The notes beneath the pieces are model-generated. The model saw only the letters and a program-made list of their open reading frames with translations, was not told the origin of the DNA and did no database searches. Below are positions 6,057 to 6,795 of a DNA stretch of 6,795 bases, one piece after another (positions within the stretch are counted from its first letter, which is position 1; every line of letters begins with the position of its first letter). Source of the DNA: Acidobacteriota bacterium. Its GTDB lineage: Bacteria; Acidobacteriota; Terriglobia; Terriglobales; Acidobacteriaceae. The DNA lies in assembly GCA_021811745.1 (NCBI GenBank), contig JAJZNH010000842.1, positions 1 to 6,795 on the forward strand. The letters are read 5' to 3'. Both the position numbers and the translations under genes were made by a program.

Positions 6057-6076
6057 GCCTCCGTTATCTGGGAGGC
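6057..6076 (+). terminator. Weak terminator-like hairpin after the zinc-finger protein gene
   Basis: GCCTCC (6057-6062) and GGAGGC (6071-6076) form a 6-bp stem with an 8-base loop, 27 bases after the stop at 6029. It is followed by TGCTTTGTGG, which is only partly T-rich, so termination strength is uncertain. Confidence 0.35.
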
Positions 6077-6131
6077 TGCTTTGTGGTTGAGTTCTCTTTC
6101 GCAAATTGACCGGAACCGCAGCCAAAAGAAT

Positions 6132-6158
6132 GAGGCGGAGCCATCTCGGTTCCGCCTC
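6132..6158. terminator. Strong hairpin terminator between convergent genes, serving gpmI
   Basis: GAGGCGGAGCC (6132-6142) pairs with GGTTCCGCCTC (6148-6158) over 11 positions, one a G-T wobble, with a 5-base ATCTC loop. On the minus strand the stem is followed by ATTCTTTTGG, a T-rich tract, and it lies 22 bases beyond the gpmI stop. This makes it a good intrinsic terminator for gpmI. In the plus direction the stem is followed only by TTGG, so it is weaker there but may still act on the convergent transcript. Confidence 0.8.
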
Positions 6159-6180
6159 TTGGCGTTATGAGCAGGTGCGC

Positions 6181-6795
6181 CTATCGCGCAACCGGCGCGC
6201 GCAGGTCGCCGCCAGTCATCTCTTTCGGCAGGCCGAGCTTGAGCAGATTGAGCAGCGTCGGTGAGATGTCGCGCAGCGAGCCATCGGTTCGCAGCCGGTA
6301 CTGGCCGGCATCTTCGCTTACGTAGATCAAAGGCACAGGGTTGGTGGTGTGCGCCGTGTGCGGGCCGCCGGTCTCGGGATCCACCATCAATTCGGCATTG
6401 CCATGGTCGGCGGTGATGAGCCAACTGCCGCTCTTTTCTTTGATCGCCTTGTAAATGCGACCCAGCTGGTTGTCCACGGCTTCAATGGCCTTGATGGTCG
6501 GCTCCAGCTTGCCGGAGTGGCCCACCATGTCGGCGTTGGCAAAGTTGGCGACTACCAGGTCGAAGGCGGTGTCGCTCACGGCCTTCACGATGGCATCGCC
6601 GATGGCCTCAGCTCTCATCTCGGGCGCCAGATCATAAGTGGCCACCTTGAGTGACGGGATGAGCGCGCGATCCTCGCCGGGGAAAGGCTTTTCGATGCCG
6701 CCGTTGAAGAAGTAGGTGACGTGCGCGAACTTCTCGGTTTCGGCCACGCGCAGGTTGCGCAGATGGTTCTGCGAGAGGATGTTCGCGAGATCGGA
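6181..6795 (-). CDS. gpmI: 2,3-bisphosphoglycerate-independent phosphoglycerate mutase, C-terminal part
   Basis: The minus-strand frame runs unbroken from the window edge to a TAG at 6181-6183, giving the last 204 residues of cofactor-independent phosphoglycerate mutase, the cytosolic enzyme that interconverts 3- and 2-phosphoglycerate in glycolysis and gluconeogenesis. Counting from the edge, visible motifs are [19 protein letters not shown] (about 15-33), NADMVGHSG (87-95), TADHGNAE (128-135) and HTTNPVP (149-155). The Asp and His of NADMVGH, the Asp-His of ADHGN and the His of HTTNPVP correspond to the family's manganese ligands. The phosphatase-like N-terminal part with the catalytic Ser lies outside the window. 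A GTG at 6747 is internal, not the start, because conserved sequence continues upstream of it. The gene ends ahead of a strong hairpin terminator. Confidence 0.97.
   Translation of the reverse strand, partial: SDLANILSQNHLRNLRVAETEKFAHVTYFFNGGIEKPFPGEDRALIPSLKVATYDLAPEMRAEAIGDAIVKAVSDTAFDLVVANFANADMVGHSGKLEPTIKAIEAVDNQLGRIYKAIKEKSGSWLITADHGNAELMVDPETGGPHTAHTTNPVPLIYVSEDAGQYRLRTDGSLRDISPTLLNLLKLGLPKEMTGGDLRAPVAR

Noticed and set aside
5858..6424. Minus-strand open frame (188 residues) spanning the zinc-finger gene end, the terminator and part of gpmI
   Set aside because: It overlaps gpmI in a different frame on the same strand and runs through the strong terminator hairpin, with no recognisable content.

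Overview
The window looks like an ordinary, gene-dense stretch of a GC-rich bacterial chromosome. It most resembles Acidobacteriota of the Terriglobia/Acidobacteriaceae type. That placement is inference from remembered protein resemblance: a leaderless BtuF-like protein, a WalJ with a long insert, and a small zinc-finger membrane protein whose segment GAILASWRYDISG I associate with acidobacteria. There is no rRNA or marker gene here to prove it. I see no tRNA, CRISPR array, transposase or phage gene.

Layout, left to right. (1) The tail of an unidentified plus-strand gene (1-132) is followed after 3 bases by a signal-less, TroA/BtuF-type cobalamin-binding protein (136-1038). (2) After a 117-base gap comes mrp, a P-loop Fe-S cluster carrier without the usual N-terminal MIP18 domain (1156-1986). 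(3) A 200-base convergent gap separates mrp from ribA. It holds a perfect 12-bp hairpin inside a 154-base unit bounded by 13-base imperfect inverted repeats. (4) ribA, GTP cyclohydrolase II, is on the minus strand (2187-2846). (5) A 118-base divergent promoter region leads to a LytS-type sensor histidine kinase (2965-4284). (6) walJ/yycJ, a metallo-beta-lactamase-fold hydrolase, follows (4362-5345). (7) A 222-base gap holds a possible 53-codon small ORF with a good ribosome binding site. It overlaps the start of a small zinc-finger membrane protein gene (5568-6029). (8) Terminator-like hairpins lie before the end of gpmI, cofactor-independent phosphoglycerate mutase, on the minus strand (6181 to the window edge).

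The genes do not form one pathway. They cover cofactor handling (cobalamin, Fe-S clusters, riboflavin), glycolysis, signalling and a nuclease-like hydrolase. The kinase and walJ lie head-to-tail and may be co-transcribed, but no response regulator is present here.

I found no convincing new multi-gene system. The observations most worth a second look are the repeat-bounded unit between mrp and ribA, the sharp fall in GC at third codon positions within walJ together with its Ala/Glu-rich insert, and the small ORF ahead of the zinc-finger protein.
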